Positions 40,101 through 49,651 are shown, numbered from the stretch's first letter. The stretch is DNA of 60,000 bases from Owenia fusiformis (GCA_903813345.2 CAIIXF020000010.1:5387169-5447168); one strand, 5' to 3'. The notes: a model not told the origin generated them from the sequence alone. Numbers and translations: made by a program.

Positions 40101-43100
40101 ATCTGCCTAAGATCCTCTAAGTATATCCTCAAAGTCCCTCAACGGGTATGTCGAATCTGCCTAAGATCCTCTAAGTATACCAGGATAAAATCCTCTAAGT
40201 CCCTCAATGGGTATGTCGAATCTGCCTAAGATCCTCTAAGTATACCAGGGTAATATCCTCTAAGTCCCTCAATGGGTATGTCGAATCTGCCTAAGATCCT
40301 CTAAGTATACCAGGGTAATATCCTCTTAGTCCCTCAACGGGTATGTCGAATCTGCCTAAGATCCTCTAAGTATATCCTCACAAAGTCCCTCAACGGGTAT
40401 ATCGAATCTGCCTAAGATCCTCTAAGTATATCCTCACAAAGTCCCTCAACGGGTATGTCGAATCTGCCTAAGATCCTCTAAGTACATCAGGGTAAAATCA
40501 TCTAAGTCCCTCAATATGTTAGATGAAAATCTTCTAAGTCCATCAATAGATGTGTAGAATTAGCCTAAGTCCATCAAGCATCAATCCCTGGAGGCACACA
40601 GGTCAGTCCTCTCTCAGTTCCAGCAAGAAAGTGCCTGCTGAGTCACCTGGTTGTCTCTATTTATACCCCAGACATGTATGTAACATGTACTAGGTTTTGC
40701 ACACGAACCTAACAAGTGATTAATGGGCTGATGCAATACCTAGGCCCCTGGACAGGACAAGACTGGTGTACAATTACTATGACGCAATCAGGATATGAAT
40801 AGTGCAAAATAACTGGCTTCATTTAGAACTCACAATCTGTGCTATCTAATGTACCATTAATGCATGTTTGGTATATAATTAACTAGATAAATGTATAAAC
40901 TAAATAAATATAACAAACCAATCTTCATGGGTTATTATCATGCCGAAATTGACAGAAAAAAACTAGTAATTGAATGTAGGTCAAGATAGCTCTTCAATAG
41001 TAAGGTGAGAAAAATGTAAACAAATGAAAGCAAAAAGAAATCTCACAAAAATGTGCAGTTTACATGATTCTGCCTACTCCTTTAGTGTCACAAACATTCA
41101 TGTAAGTATACTACTTATGAACCAAACTGGAAAACGCTTTCTCACTGAGTTAACTGTAAGAAAACTGATAAAATGGAACTAGACTACAAATAATCGAAAA
41201 TTTGAAAAGTAAAAATTTGTTACACAATGTTATATTTGAAATCTACATGTAAAAGTACATCTAGAAATATGGTTTCGAAAATTGTTTATCAAGTTTGAAA
41301 ATTTAATTATTTATGAAAGTTTGACTTCGAGTTCGGGTTGATTAAATAGAGCCCATGTTACAAAATCCCAAAAAGTGAAATATCTTTTCTTGTATTGGTC
41401 AGATAACATTTTCATTTACTGGACATATTTTGATTTGCATAACTATTAGATACATAAGGGTTATATGAAAATTGAACCAATAAAATAGATGTAATTTAAT
41501 TTAAAGGGAACTTTCTACTATACCCGCCATGTTATCTGACCCTAGCGAGCCACCTGGTGGTGAAACTGGTAACTACTTACTCGGATCTGCGTTATTGCAG
41601 CATGATTGCACGGACTAAAATTTCCCCAGGGATTTCCCAAGTACATCTGAAAATTGGTGCATTTTCAAATTAAAACAGTAGCCAAATTTTAGTATCTACA
41701 GTATGTTCTAATTTATGCTTTCTTATTTTTAGTCTGTGACGGGAGTAGAATCAGCAGATGATACAAACAGCTATTGGACAGTAAGAGCTAAAAATGGAGA
41801 AACTTGTGAAAGAGGGTGAGTTAATGAATTAATCTATCCTTCTGGTAATTTATACGTCAAAAGAATATTTCACATAACTTGAATTGAAATGATATCAGTC
41901 ATAGTACAAAATAGAACATTTCCATGCTGTATCAGTTCTAGGGATATTGAAACGACCAGATTTTTGAAAGTCAAGGAGTAAATCTCAGAATGCATATTGG
42001 TTTCTTTTAAATGTGTTTCATCAAAAATGAAACAAATATACCTACCTACTTTGTTTTGAGACACAGAACATATCTTCATTTGTGGCAGCATTGATGATCA
42101 GATCATCTCATTGTAAACATATATTTTTTTCCAAGAATTAACTTCAAACATCTTCTATCAGCTTCAACTTATGGATCGCGATACCTCCAACTTTGCTTTG
42201 TATACCTTAAAAACTTCAGTAGACAATTTAACATTGTACTTTCAGAGTGGCTATAAAATGCGGCCAGACTATAAGATTGACTCATCTTGCCACTAAAAGG
42301 AATCTCCATAGTCATCATTTCCAGTCCCCTTTATCACATAACCTGGAGGTTAGTGCCTTTGGGGATGATGGCACCGGTGATGATGGTACGTAACTTTGAA
42401 TTCTTTGAATAGAGAGATTAAGTGAAATGTTTTAAGTGCACTTGTATGCGAGTGGAACAATTATAGTCCTCTGAGGATAAGTTTTCCCCTTTGTAGTATT
42501 TATTTGCCCAATTGAGTTGAGATTTAAAGAAAACAGATGTTATCACATGTATAACAGTTGAGAGGAGGGCAGTAATCTTCAAAACGTGAAGCTCAACCTA
42601 CCTATTGTTTGCTATCTACAACTTAAAAAATTATTTATATCTAAGTTATGCCTTAAACTGTGGCGTAGCGTGGGTATTTTTGAGTGTACGCCACGAGGGA
42701 GCGAAGCGAACGATCTCTGAGGGGGGTCCGGGGGTGGGTCCTCCCCCAAGAAAATTTGAAAATGAGATTGCAGTTGAAACGTTCTGGGGCGTTTTAAAAT
42801 ACGAAATTCCGACGAAATAGACTAATGACATTTCAATTATTGGTCATTTTATCCATTTTTAAAGTGTGAGGCAATTCAATCTAAAAATCAACTTTTCTCT
42901 TAATTTTGAGAGTACGCCATGGCGTTTTATGCGTATATGACGCTACGCCATTGTTAAATACCTGAGTTAGTTTTTATGTCACCACCAAAAGTGGTGACAT
43001 ATTGTTATGGTCTCCGTTTTTTTGCGACGGCGGTTGGTGGTTGGCGTCCGGCGGTTGGCGTCCGGCGGTTGGCGTCCGGCGTCTGTAACAATTTCTTACA

Positions 43101-46100
43101 ACTTCCTATAACTTAACAAATACTGTTTAGACTGACTTCAATTTTTTTCTAAATCATCTACATGTTCTCAGAAGTTCAAATCTGACTTTAGATTTGACAT
43201 TTGACCTTCAATGACCTTCTCAAGGTCAAAAAGGTCTTTTTTCAACTTGCTTCACATTGACTAAATGTTTTTTCAAAATCATCTACATGTTCTGAGAAAT
43301 TCAAATCTGACTTTAGATTTGACATTTGACCTTCAAATCTGACTTTAGATTTGACATTTGACCTTCAATGATCTTCTCAAGGTCAAAAAAGGTCAAAAAG
43401 GTCTGTTTTCAACTTGCTTCAAATTGACTAAATTTTTTTTTCAAAATCATCTACGTGTTCTCAGAAATTCAAATCTGACTTTAGATTTGACTTAAGATTT
43501 GACATTTGACCTTCAATGACCTTCTCAAAGTCAAAAAAGGTCAAAAAGGTCTTTTTTCAACTTGCTTCATATTGACTAAATTTTTTTTTCAAAATCATCT
43601 ACATGTTCTCAGAAATTCAAATCTGACTTTAGATTTGACATTTGACCTTCAATGACCTTCTCAAGGTCAAAAAAGGTCAAAAAGGTCTGTTTTCAACTTG
43701 CTTCAAATTGACTAAAATTTTTTTTCAAAATCATCTACGTGTTTTCAGAAATTCAAATCTGACTTAAGATTTGACTTAAGATTTGACATTTGACCTTCAA
43801 TGACCTTCTCAAGGTCAAAAAAGGTCAAAAAGGTCTGTTTTCAACTTGCTTCAAATTGACTAAAAGAAATTTTCAAAATCATCTACGTGTTCTCAGAAAT
43901 TCAAATCTGACTTTAGATTTGACTTAAGATTTGACATTTTACCTTCAATGACCTTCTCAAAGTCAAAAAAGGTCAAAAAGGTCTTTTTTCAACTTGCTTC
44001 AAATTGACTAAAATTTTTTTTCAAAATCATCTACGTGTTCTCAGAAATTCAAATCTGACTTAAGATTTGACTTAAGATTTGACATTTGACCTTCAATGAC
44101 CTTCTCAAGGTCAAAAAAGGTCAAAAAGTCTGTTTTCAACTTGCTTCAAATTGACTAAAAAAAATTTTCAAAATCATCTACGTGTTCTCAGAAATTCAAA
44201 TCTGACTTTTGATTTGACTTAAGATTTGACATTTGACCTTCAATGACCTTCTCAAAGTCAAAAAAGGTCAAAAAGGTCTTTTTTCAACTTGCTTCAAATT
44301 GACTAAATTTTTTTTTCAAAATCATCTACATGTTCTCAGTAATTCAAATCTGATTTTAGATTTGACATTTGACCTTCAATGACCTTCTCAATGTCAAAAA
44401 GGTCAAAAAGGTATTTTTTCATCTTGCTTCAAATTGACTAAATTTTTTTTCAAAATCATCTACATGTTCTCAGAAATTCAAATATGACTTTAGATTTGAC
44501 ATTTGACCTTCAATGACCTTCTGAAGGTCAAAAAAGGTCAAAAAGGTCTTTTTTCAACTTGCTTCAAATTGACTAATTTTTTTTTTCAAAATCATCTACA
44601 TGTTCTCAGAAATTCAAATCTGACTTTACATTTGACATTTGACCTTTAATGACCTTCTCAAGGTCAAAAAAGGTCAAAAAGGTCTGTTTTCAACTTGCTT
44701 CAAATTGACTAAAAAAAATTTACAAAATCATCTACGTGTTCTCAGAAATTCAAATCTGACTTTACATTTGACTTAAGATTTGACATTTGACCTTCAATGA
44801 CCTTCTTAAAGTCAAAAGAGGTCAAAAAGGTATTTTTTCAACTTGCTTCAAATTGACTAAATTTTTTTTTCAAAATCATCTACATGTTCTCAGAAATTCA
44901 AATCTGACTTTAGATTTGACATTTGACCTTCAATGACCTTCTCAATGTCAAAAAAGGTCAAAAAGGTATTTTTTCATCTTACTTCAAATTGACTAATTTT
45001 TTTTTCAAAATCATCTACATGTTCTCAGAAATTCAAATATGACTTTAGATTAGACATTTGACCTTCAATGACCTTCTCAAGGTCAAAAAAGGTCAAAAAG
45101 GTCTTTTTTCAACTTGCTTCAAATTGACTAATTTTTTTTTCAAAATCATCTACATGTTCTCAGAAATTCAAATCTGACTTTACATTTGACATTTGACCTT
45201 TTAATGACCTTCTCAAGGTCAAAAAAGGTCTGTTTTCAACTTGCTTCAAATTGACTAAACAAAATTTTCAAAATCATCTACGTGTTCTCAGAAATTCAAA
45301 TCTGACTTTAGATTTGACTTAAGATTTGACATTTGACCTTCAATGACCTTCTCAAAGTCAAAAAAGATCAAAAAGGTCTTTTTTCAACTTGCTTCAAATT
45401 GACTAAATTTTTTTTCAAAATCATCTACTTGTTCTCAGAAATTCAAATCTGACTTTAGATTTGACATTTGACTTTCAATGACCTTCTCAATGTCAAAAAG
45501 GTCAAAAAGGTATTTTTTCATCTTGCTTCAAATTGCCTAAATTTTTTTTCAAAATCATCTACATGTTCTCAGAAATTCAAATATGACTTTAGATTTGACT
45601 TTAGATTTGACATTTGACCTTCAATGACCTTCTCAAGGTCAAAAAAGGTCAAAAAGGTCTTTTTTCAACTTGCTTCAAATTGACTAATTTTTTTTTCAAA
45701 ATCATCTACATGTTCTCAGAAATTCAAATCTGACTTTAGATTTGACATTTGACCTTTAATGACCTTCTCAAGGTTAAAAAAGGTCAAAAAGGTCTGTTTT
45801 CAACTTGCTTCAAATTGACCAAATTTTTTTTTCAAAATCATCTACATCTTTTCAGAAGTTCAAATTTGACTTTACAAGTTCTTAGAAATTCAAATCTGAC
45901 TTAAGTTTGAACTCATAATATTGTGAGCAACTAGGTGGTGACATTTTGTCATGTTAATGCCTTGTTTGGTTCAGCAAAACATTGCAGTATGAACTGCTTT
46001 TTTACAGCAGTTTCAAAAGAAAAATAATGAACAAAATTTCAGTATTTTTAACTGATATTGTTTATTAAAGTTGATGGTATATTTGCAGGAGATCATTGGG

Positions 46101-46858
46101 TTATTGTATGCTCACAAAAACTATGGCGTCGTGATGAAAAAGTACGGCTGAAGCATGTTGTCTCGAACAGGTTAGTTTAGATTACATCTATTATCACTTA
46201 TTATTTTCATCGTTGATACACCATTACACTGCCATCTTTATTTAGTTCTCTAACGTGAGCTTTTGTCATCACTCACCTGTTTGTCCATTCATTTTTTTGT
46301 CCGTACATTTGTCTCACAGTTTTATTAAACCTTCAACTTTCAATTATTAAATTATTAAATAGGTTTTTGTATAACTAACTACAAGTGAACAAAAATTTTT
46401 GCATTTTGGTAAAGTAAATGTATCTTACTTAAAATCATGTAAAAATGTAGTTTGTGTACGCTTGTATTCCTACAAAACAACAACATAGGGTATGTAATGG
46501 CAGCTGACTACAGACATTCATATCTTCAATATATGGATATTTTTTGATCATTTTAATTGGTCTAATTAATTATCTAAATACAAAAATTAGAAAGTGGATT
46601 GTATATTATTGAGATAATAAGCCACCATCACCAATTGGGATAATGAGAAAATCAATATTTATATATTCCTGTAATTGTCTCTATTTCAGCTATTTACATG
46701 TGAGTGGTGAAACATATGGTCGACCCATATATGGTCAACGTGAAATTAGCGCATATGGACAAGCCAATGAGAAGAATTACTGGAAAGTTTCTGAAGGAAT
46801 TTTCGTCAAACCAACAGAAATCTCACCAGATAACAGTCACATACATGATGAATTTTAG
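28037..46858 (+). CDS. SDF2: SDF2-type MIR-domain protein of the ER lumen
   Basis: Six exons join in phase: 28037-28115, 30861-30973, 41733-41815, 42246-42385, 46089-46170 and 46690-46858 (666 bases, 221 residues). The protein has a signal peptide (residues 1-25, cleaved near FISA) and then three MIR-type beta-trefoil repeats. Signatures include VTCGSVLKLYN, RLHSHDVKYGSGSGQQ, SVTGVESADDTNSYW, ERGVAIKCGQTIRLTH, NLHSHHF, GDHWVIVCS and ETYGRPIYGQREISAYGQ. SDF2 and SDF2L1 work in the ER with HSP40/BiP co-chaperones and O-mannosyltransferases. Length fits SDF2L1/SDF2, and the sequence does not let me separate the two paralogs. The C-terminus is HDEF, not the usual HDEL/HAEL. Intron 2 is 10.8 kb because it holds LTR element 2 in antisense orientation. 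Confidence 0.95.
28571..29107. mobile_element. Foldback element with 185-base arms
   Basis: In SDF2 intron 1, 28571-28755 and 28923-29107 are inverted copies of equal length with high identity. Outer ends are CTACGACC / GGTCGTAG and inner ends carry CGGCAGAACGAAGAG. A 167-base centre has no ORF. This is a complete MITE or foldback transposon. Confidence 0.8.
29350..29531. mobile_element. MITE-like element with inverted ends
   Basis: TCGAGTGAATGTTTTTTC and the nearby CCAATATGGCG on the left are inverted on the right as CGCCATATTGG and GAAAAAACATTCACTCGA. It is short and non-coding, in SDF2 intron 1. Confidence 0.65.
30331..30368 (+). repeat. tRNA-like A-box fragment (possible SINE head)
   Basis: GCCAGGATGGCGTGACTGG followed by TTAGACGTTGGACCT resembles the 5' half of a tRNA with a TGGCnnnnTGG A-box. 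It stops before any anticodon arm, so it is not a gene. The fragment at 12895-12962 could be the other half of the same family. Confidence 0.35.
30861..30973 (+). CDS. SDF2: SDF2 exon 2
   Basis: Acceptor ACTTTTCAG, donor CAG|GTGAGA. It encodes RFDYDYVTCGSVLKLYNPWH then RLHSHDVKYGSGSGQQ, the first MIR repeat and the best conserved stretch of the protein. Confidence 0.95.
31328..34751 (-). repeat. LTR element 2: 3' LTR with minisatellite arrays
   Basis: Three arrays fill most of it: about five 119-base units (31620-32330), about ten units of 66-78 bases (32390-33195), and about eight units of 54-65 bases (33400-33860). I estimate more than 50 CTAAGT hexamers (ACTTAG in the sense direction). 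In the second array most units are 78 bases, a multiple of three, and stay open in frame. Confidence 0.9.
34752..34759 (-). other. Polypurine tract of element 2
   Basis: In the sense direction GGGAGGAG directly abuts the 3' LTR. Confidence 0.7.
34771..34789. other. Hairpin beside the polypurine tract, element 2
   Basis: TTGGTGTT and AACACCAA form an 8-base stem with a 3-base loop, 11 bases from the polypurine tract. It keeps the TTGGT/ACCAA-type base of the element 1 hairpin but has a different upper stem. Confidence 0.6.
34857..34868. other. Conserved palindrome AACCCCGGGGTT, element 2
   Basis: Counterpart of the palindrome at 19157-19168, again followed by AACTA. Confidence 0.55.
35062..37917 (-). 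CDS. gag-pro: Gag-protease polyprotein of LTR element 2 (951 residues)
   Basis: The ATG lies 50 bases inside the 5' LTR. Order of parts: acidic N-terminus (EKTVFFK, EIDNP); coiled coil at about 140-245, rich in Gln and Lys; Ty3/Gypsy capsid domain at about 432-595 (KPDVYNGTTPWQDYRAYF ... LRGPAQQM ... RFGPGG ... RKPKETLQSLGQDIRRV); one CCHC knuckle (CFYCHKPGHRIADC near 674); retropepsin with FLVDSGAA near 745 and GILGTDFLAAS near 817; a basic tail. It is homologous along its length to the element 1 protein but clearly divergent, and it lacks the first knuckle. The frame is intact and no pol follows. Confidence 0.93.
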   Translation of the reverse strand: MEHEQDLPPPPKMEDITNEDPEKTVFFKSDDMEIDNPGAADVTVPEIMDPAKQKLSPRKGIPTEGARPRMTNSDTEQRHSSSLWSSGYWTGAVMTDVKTPLNPISRNERDPPRRQRYPLTSSVVGGTVRRFREEDTMRPDLTLIESKLERKMDIFSESLVAQQRQMQKLAETQQKCMTQVVETQKSLVEGLTASQNTQIHNISRIAEQVQQSKDHQERQLQSVRSQMETFKETMETSIMEKIQTGIPFERGTQEDPEKTKFHDEIGYAEYVARRQTPLNSVGKDYPSATTLPFTQPRDNFVSTPTVSEVKKPWQLRRQDRVYSRPGAKLMQDSTRDLSQHKEYENSGPKEDVLGSEHAHDTCNRSFPWYQDEETDNATKYIPSKRPNNLENRSGNVESLHGPNMSAELLKMCSKLCDKLSKDNSEKSSKSKIKPDVYNGTTPWQDYRAYFEICAEANNWTEEDKRRFLATSLRGPAQQMVLEMGQDYSYEQLLLALEKRFGPGGKAEVYEAELVSRIRKPKETLQSLGQDIRRVTSLAYPEMSRAAQDRLARRSFEQAILEEDIRRAILAKECNTLDKAIEVALKEESYLESERIRKGQKPKLRVNAIDSEEEYCNFLSTPDNKEDVFQKMAKMIEQMQQAVQETCTKNFEKMVDLMKLTKSESTNSVNMNNRPKCFYCHKPGHRIADCYSRKRAEERDKAAQERSSQIATVEFLSLQGNGVQSSKDTQKIVAHGIVCDTNVSFLVDSGAASTIISSKVYQNIPKCKRPQLKPPKKTILQAGGQLLHMNGVIPVSLKIDGHVQNLEVVVADIQFEGILGTDFLAASGAVLNYSQCKMTFEPENPRCFDDHQVDSGVPKNGENEVKHRQGGRHEKLRLRDRSPQPKISSKRTAADRTDFSRFRGQRCDMDKRTSPAKAPLSKIYRMRHWRTPPRRDLDGDCRDRCYSPTVKH
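37949..37966 (-). other. Primer binding site of element 2 (tRNA-Leu type)
   Basis: In the sense direction TGGTGGCAGTGGTGGGAT, one base after the 5' LTR. It differs at one position from the site in element 1. Confidence 0.75.
37968..41224 (-). repeat. LTR element 2: 5' LTR with minisatellite arrays
   Basis: The same arrays as in the 3' LTR, but with one copy of the roughly 190-base unit and a 23-base insertion (CAATAGTAAGGTG and on) near 40994. It ends one base before the primer site. Confidence 0.9.
40658..40665 (-). promoter_or_regulatory. TATA box in the 5' LTR of element 2
   Basis: In the sense direction GGGGTATAAATAGAGAC gives a strong TATA box. The 3' LTR copy is at 34208-34215. Transcription from here would place almost all minisatellite arrays in a leader of about 2.7 kb. 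Confidence 0.65.
41733..41815 (+). CDS. SDF2: SDF2 exon 3
   Basis: Acceptor TTATTTTTAG, donor AGAGG|GTGAGT. It encodes SVTGVESADDTNSYWTVRA then KNGETCERG. Confidence 0.95.
42246..42385 (+). CDS. SDF2: SDF2 exon 4
   Basis: Acceptor TACTTTCAG, donor GATG|GTACGT. It encodes VAIKCGQTIRLTHLATKRNL then HSHHFQSPLSHNLEVSAFGD, the second MIR repeat. Confidence 0.95.
42657..42953. mobile_element. MITE with TTAA target duplication
   Basis: TGGCGTAGCGT (42661-42671) and ACGCTACGCCA (42940-42950) are inverted ends. TTAA occurs at 42653-42656 and 42954-42957, as expected for piggyBac-type insertion. The interior has GC-rich GAGCGAAGCGAACG and GGGGTCCGGGGG blocks and no transposase. It lies in SDF2 intron 4. 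Confidence 0.7.
42970..45965. repeat. Repeat element with about 18 AGGTCA-rich minisatellite units
   Basis: It fills most of SDF2 intron 4. The left end has the hairpin ATGTCACCAC-caaaa-GTGGTGACAT (42976-43000); the right end has the inverse GGTGGTGACAT (45934-45944). After a GGCGTCCGGCGGTT-type short repeat, about 18 units of roughly 140 bases run from 43100 to 45850. Each has TCATCTACATGTTCTCAG, TTGACATTTGACCTTCAATG and AAGGTCAAAAAAGGTC. No ORF. A remnant with both ends is at 48167-48266. Confidence 0.8.
46089..46170 (+). CDS. SDF2: SDF2 exon 5
   Basis: Acceptor ATTTGCAG, donor AACAG|GTTAGT. It encodes GDHWVIVCSQKLWRRDEKVR then LKHVVSN. Confidence 0.93.
46690..46858 (+). CDS. SDF2: SDF2 exon 6: last MIR repeat and HDEF end
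   Basis: Acceptor CTATTTCAG. It encodes YLHVSGETYGRPIYGQREIS through NYWKVSEGIFVKPTEI and ends SHIHDEF, then TAG. HDEF is an ER-retrieval-like tail with Phe in place of Leu (TTT, one base from a Leu codon). Confidence 0.95.
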
Positions 46859-48166
46859 CACAATTTTCTTAATCATTCATTTATTCGTTCAACCTTTTCA
46901 TAAAATATTTAAAAAAAGACACGAACTTAATACTCTATATGCTTAACTTCTGGGGCCAACCCAAAAAGTTTTTGGAGTTTTGGTGGACAAATGAAAGATA
47001 TAAACGTTATAACCTTATAAACGGTAACCATGGTAGTCCTTATGACTCCTGTGTATGTCTGTATATTCTCTGGTCAGATGTGAGAACATTTATCCTTACT
47101 CCGAGCTCACCAGAAAATATTTTAGCAGCATACAAAGCTCAATTAGCAGATTGTATTAGGGGTTATTGCAATGATAAATGATTGTTTTATGTGATTTGGA
47201 GGGCAGAAAATGAAGTACAGTCATTACAGTGTATCATTGTATCAGGATATGTGATAGTAAGAACAGCTGTATGATGTTAGTAAATAAACTGAAAAGATTT
47301 GGCTATTGTTTCAAAGTGGTAAACATTTAGAAGTGACTTTGATATAAAAACAAACTTGGGAACATGAATGCATTTTCCCAAAAATATTGATTTATTTTTT
47401 GTGAATGTTTTGTGAATTTTAAAGAAATACTATAACGTTATTCCTGGTACTATATTTTCGTCGTCTTTACAAGCTATTGTTTTGCATAGATGGTTAAGTT
47501 GGGGGATTTGGGTTAAATGAAAGTCAGCATTGTTGTCACACTATATGTAGAAGAGTTCCAGAGATAGTTAAAACTGTCTCACAATGGTATTTAGAAGCGA
47601 ACACACACATATTGTCATCAGATGTTTACTTTGAAACACTAAAGCTATATTAACTTCACACTTTTTGATGTATTCATTTGGGAAAATATATTTAGATGTT
47701 TTGGTGTATACAGTATGTACATTGTGAAACTAAATTATTTTGAGTAAATAAAAGATAATGTAAAGGTTTATGATATAAAAAAGATGTTGTTTGAATGAAT
47801 TCTTAATACTATACTAGTACTGTATGTAGTCTTTTAAATATTCTGACATTCTGTAGTTTGTGTTTGAATAAAAAGATGGCACTCTTGTTCAATCTCAAAT
47901 TTTCCAAGGAGGATTGGCCCCAAGAATTCTCAAAACAATAGTGGTCAGTAGGCCAGATGGGGCTCCATAATTTTATGCATCATTTCTAAGGTATGAAATA
48001 CGAGTATGATACAGCCTGTTTTAAGTAAACGATACTAGGATTTTCTAAAGGGTGATTTAAAGTAAAGATTTTCAAAAACTGACTGAGACAAAGTGTTTTT
48101 AAGTTTGAGATGAAGCACATTAGTGCATAATTCTGATATATTTTAATCTTTTTTTCTTTCTCTTTT
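46859..48166. other. SDF2 3' UTR and downstream gene-free sequence
   Basis: AT-rich. An 80-codon frame at 46939-47181 shows no recognised domain and lies in the 3' UTR. No other gene was seen. Confidence 0.45.
47283..47288 (+). promoter_or_regulatory. Candidate SDF2 polyadenylation signal
   Basis: AATAAA lies about 425 bases after the stop. A second AATAAA at 47747-47752 could serve a longer 3' UTR. Either is plausible. Confidence 0.5.
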
Positions 48167-48266
48167 ATTTTTATGTCACAATATTTTCTGGATTATGTTC
48201 AGCGTCTGTAATTACATTGTCTGTAACAAATGGCAGGTTGTGACATTTTGCATGTTAATGCCTTGT
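48167..48266. repeat. Short remnant of the 42970-45965 repeat family
   Basis: It keeps the left end (TTTTTATGTCAC), a CAGCGTCTGTAA block and the right end (GTGACATTTTG then CATGTTAATGCCTTGT) but has lost the minisatellite core. Confidence 0.55.
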
Positions 48267-49280
48267 ATGTTATATGTTATGATTCCACTGGTATTTGAAG
48301 ATGATACATGTATGTCAAGTATTTATCAAAAACTGTCAAGGAAAGCAATAAATTATATTCATGTATTTTATGTACATGAGATTTAAGGGGAGCTAACTTG
48401 CTATGAGGCTGACTCCATTTTGATCTCTGGTACGACTCTACCTTAATAGATGCATAAACCACCTTTGCTATTCAAGTACAATTATTCAAAGTTTGTAAAC
48501 TTATTGCAGAGTTGAATTTCTGTTAATAGATAAGATAATGTCATCTTATGTGTATCAAATACCAATCATACATTAGATTTTTTACATGAAAAAAATAACT
48601 CATGTTGACTTTTACACAAGGTGAGCTGTAAAGTCACTGAAACTACAAACTTGAGACCAATGTATAAGTATTGTTGTCATTAGTCACAAAACTATTGTAA
48701 CAGTACTGTAATTTACCATATTCATTGCCCAACCCCTAATAAGCACCCATACCGCTTCACAAAGTTCAAGAAATAGCGAGGTGCATGCATAGCACATGTT
48801 CTGTAAATAGTACATAGAATGATGCTTTGAAAACATAAAACCAAGGATATCATGATAGAAAACCTATAGAACTCATTATACCACAGTACAGAGCATATCA
48901 TAGGTATGATATACAACTGGTATAATATTTTCCATCCATGACTATTATATGGCATTTCAACTTTCTCCCGAGTGTAGGTATGACATACTGAGAGAGAGAA
49001 GGCAAGAGGGAGGCAGGGGCTTAGGGGAGGGAGAGGTTGTGCCACATGGAAGAGGTTGTGCTACATGGAAGAGGTTTGCCTCATTCATTTCTGAAGCATT
49101 TGTCCTTCAAGTCTATGAGTCTGTTTGTGACCTGAGCTTCAGTTAGTTCATCTCCCCCATTTATACCAAACCTTATGTAATATTAATGATTATTATTTCC
49201 ATGCCGTGATATTCGTTCTCTCATTGGTCAATTAGATACCATGTGACTAGAAATATATAGAGGTATTCCTTGTCTCCCTG
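48267..49280. other. Gene-free stretch with a purine-rich tract
   Basis: No gene was recognised. At about 48988-49075 there is a GA-rich tract ending in two copies of GAGGTTGTGCnACATGGAA. The rest is AT-rich. Confidence 0.4.
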
Positions 49281-49284
49281 CTTA

Positions 49285-49400
49285 GAAAACGTGTGAAGAG
49301 TGTATTCACTAAAAATGACGTCATTTTAATTGAATAAATAGTGGTATTCACTAAAAATGACGTCACATCACTTAATTCCCGGGAATTTAGCTAAAAAGTA
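49285..49400. repeat. Repeated TATTCACT plus CRE-type motif
   Basis: TATTCACTAAAAATGACGTCA occurs twice about 50 bases apart. Both include TGACGTCA, one as ATGACGTCAT. The motif shares TATTCAC with the foldback at 49652-49787 and may belong to the same element. Confidence 0.4.
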
Positions 49401-49651
49401 TTTTCATCCGATATGACAGACGGTGAAGTTGTATCACGAATTCCTCCCAAAAAAGGTTTAATACTGTATAACAAACCGGGATAAAGATTTTACAAATGTA
49501 TTCAAAATGTCAACTAATGAAAGCACGAAGACTATGGACTTTAACATGGAAGATCCGAATCTAATTTTTATGGTGTGACAGAGATCGTGATTTATAACAG
49601 AATATTGGTAAACGTTTGGAAATACGTTGAAACTAATGAGGAAATAATAAA

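Larger units (their letters stand above)
31328..41224 (-). mobile_element. LTR element 2: second gag-pro-only retroelement, inside SDF2 intron 2
   Basis: LTRs of 3424 bases (31328-34751) and 3257 bases (37968-41224) flank a 3216-base interior on the minus strand. CAAT at 31324-31327 and 41225-41228 is a 4-base target duplication. Termini are TGTAAC and GTTACA as in element 1, but LTR and gag sequences are clearly a different family. The interior holds only a 951-codon gag-protease ORF and about 310 bases after it, so pol is missing. The LTR size difference comes from a roughly 190-base duplication near 33840-34190 in the left copy and a 23-base insertion near 40994 in the right, plus a few substitutions. 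It is older than element 1 but young. Confidence 0.92.

Noticed and set aside
46939-47181. 80-codon frame as a gene
   Set aside because: It lies in the SDF2 3' UTR, has no domain or splice support, and its composition looks random.
48722-49045. 107-codon minus-strand frame
   Set aside because: It reads through a purine-rich tract; the Pro/Leu-rich start comes from low complexity. No support as a gene.
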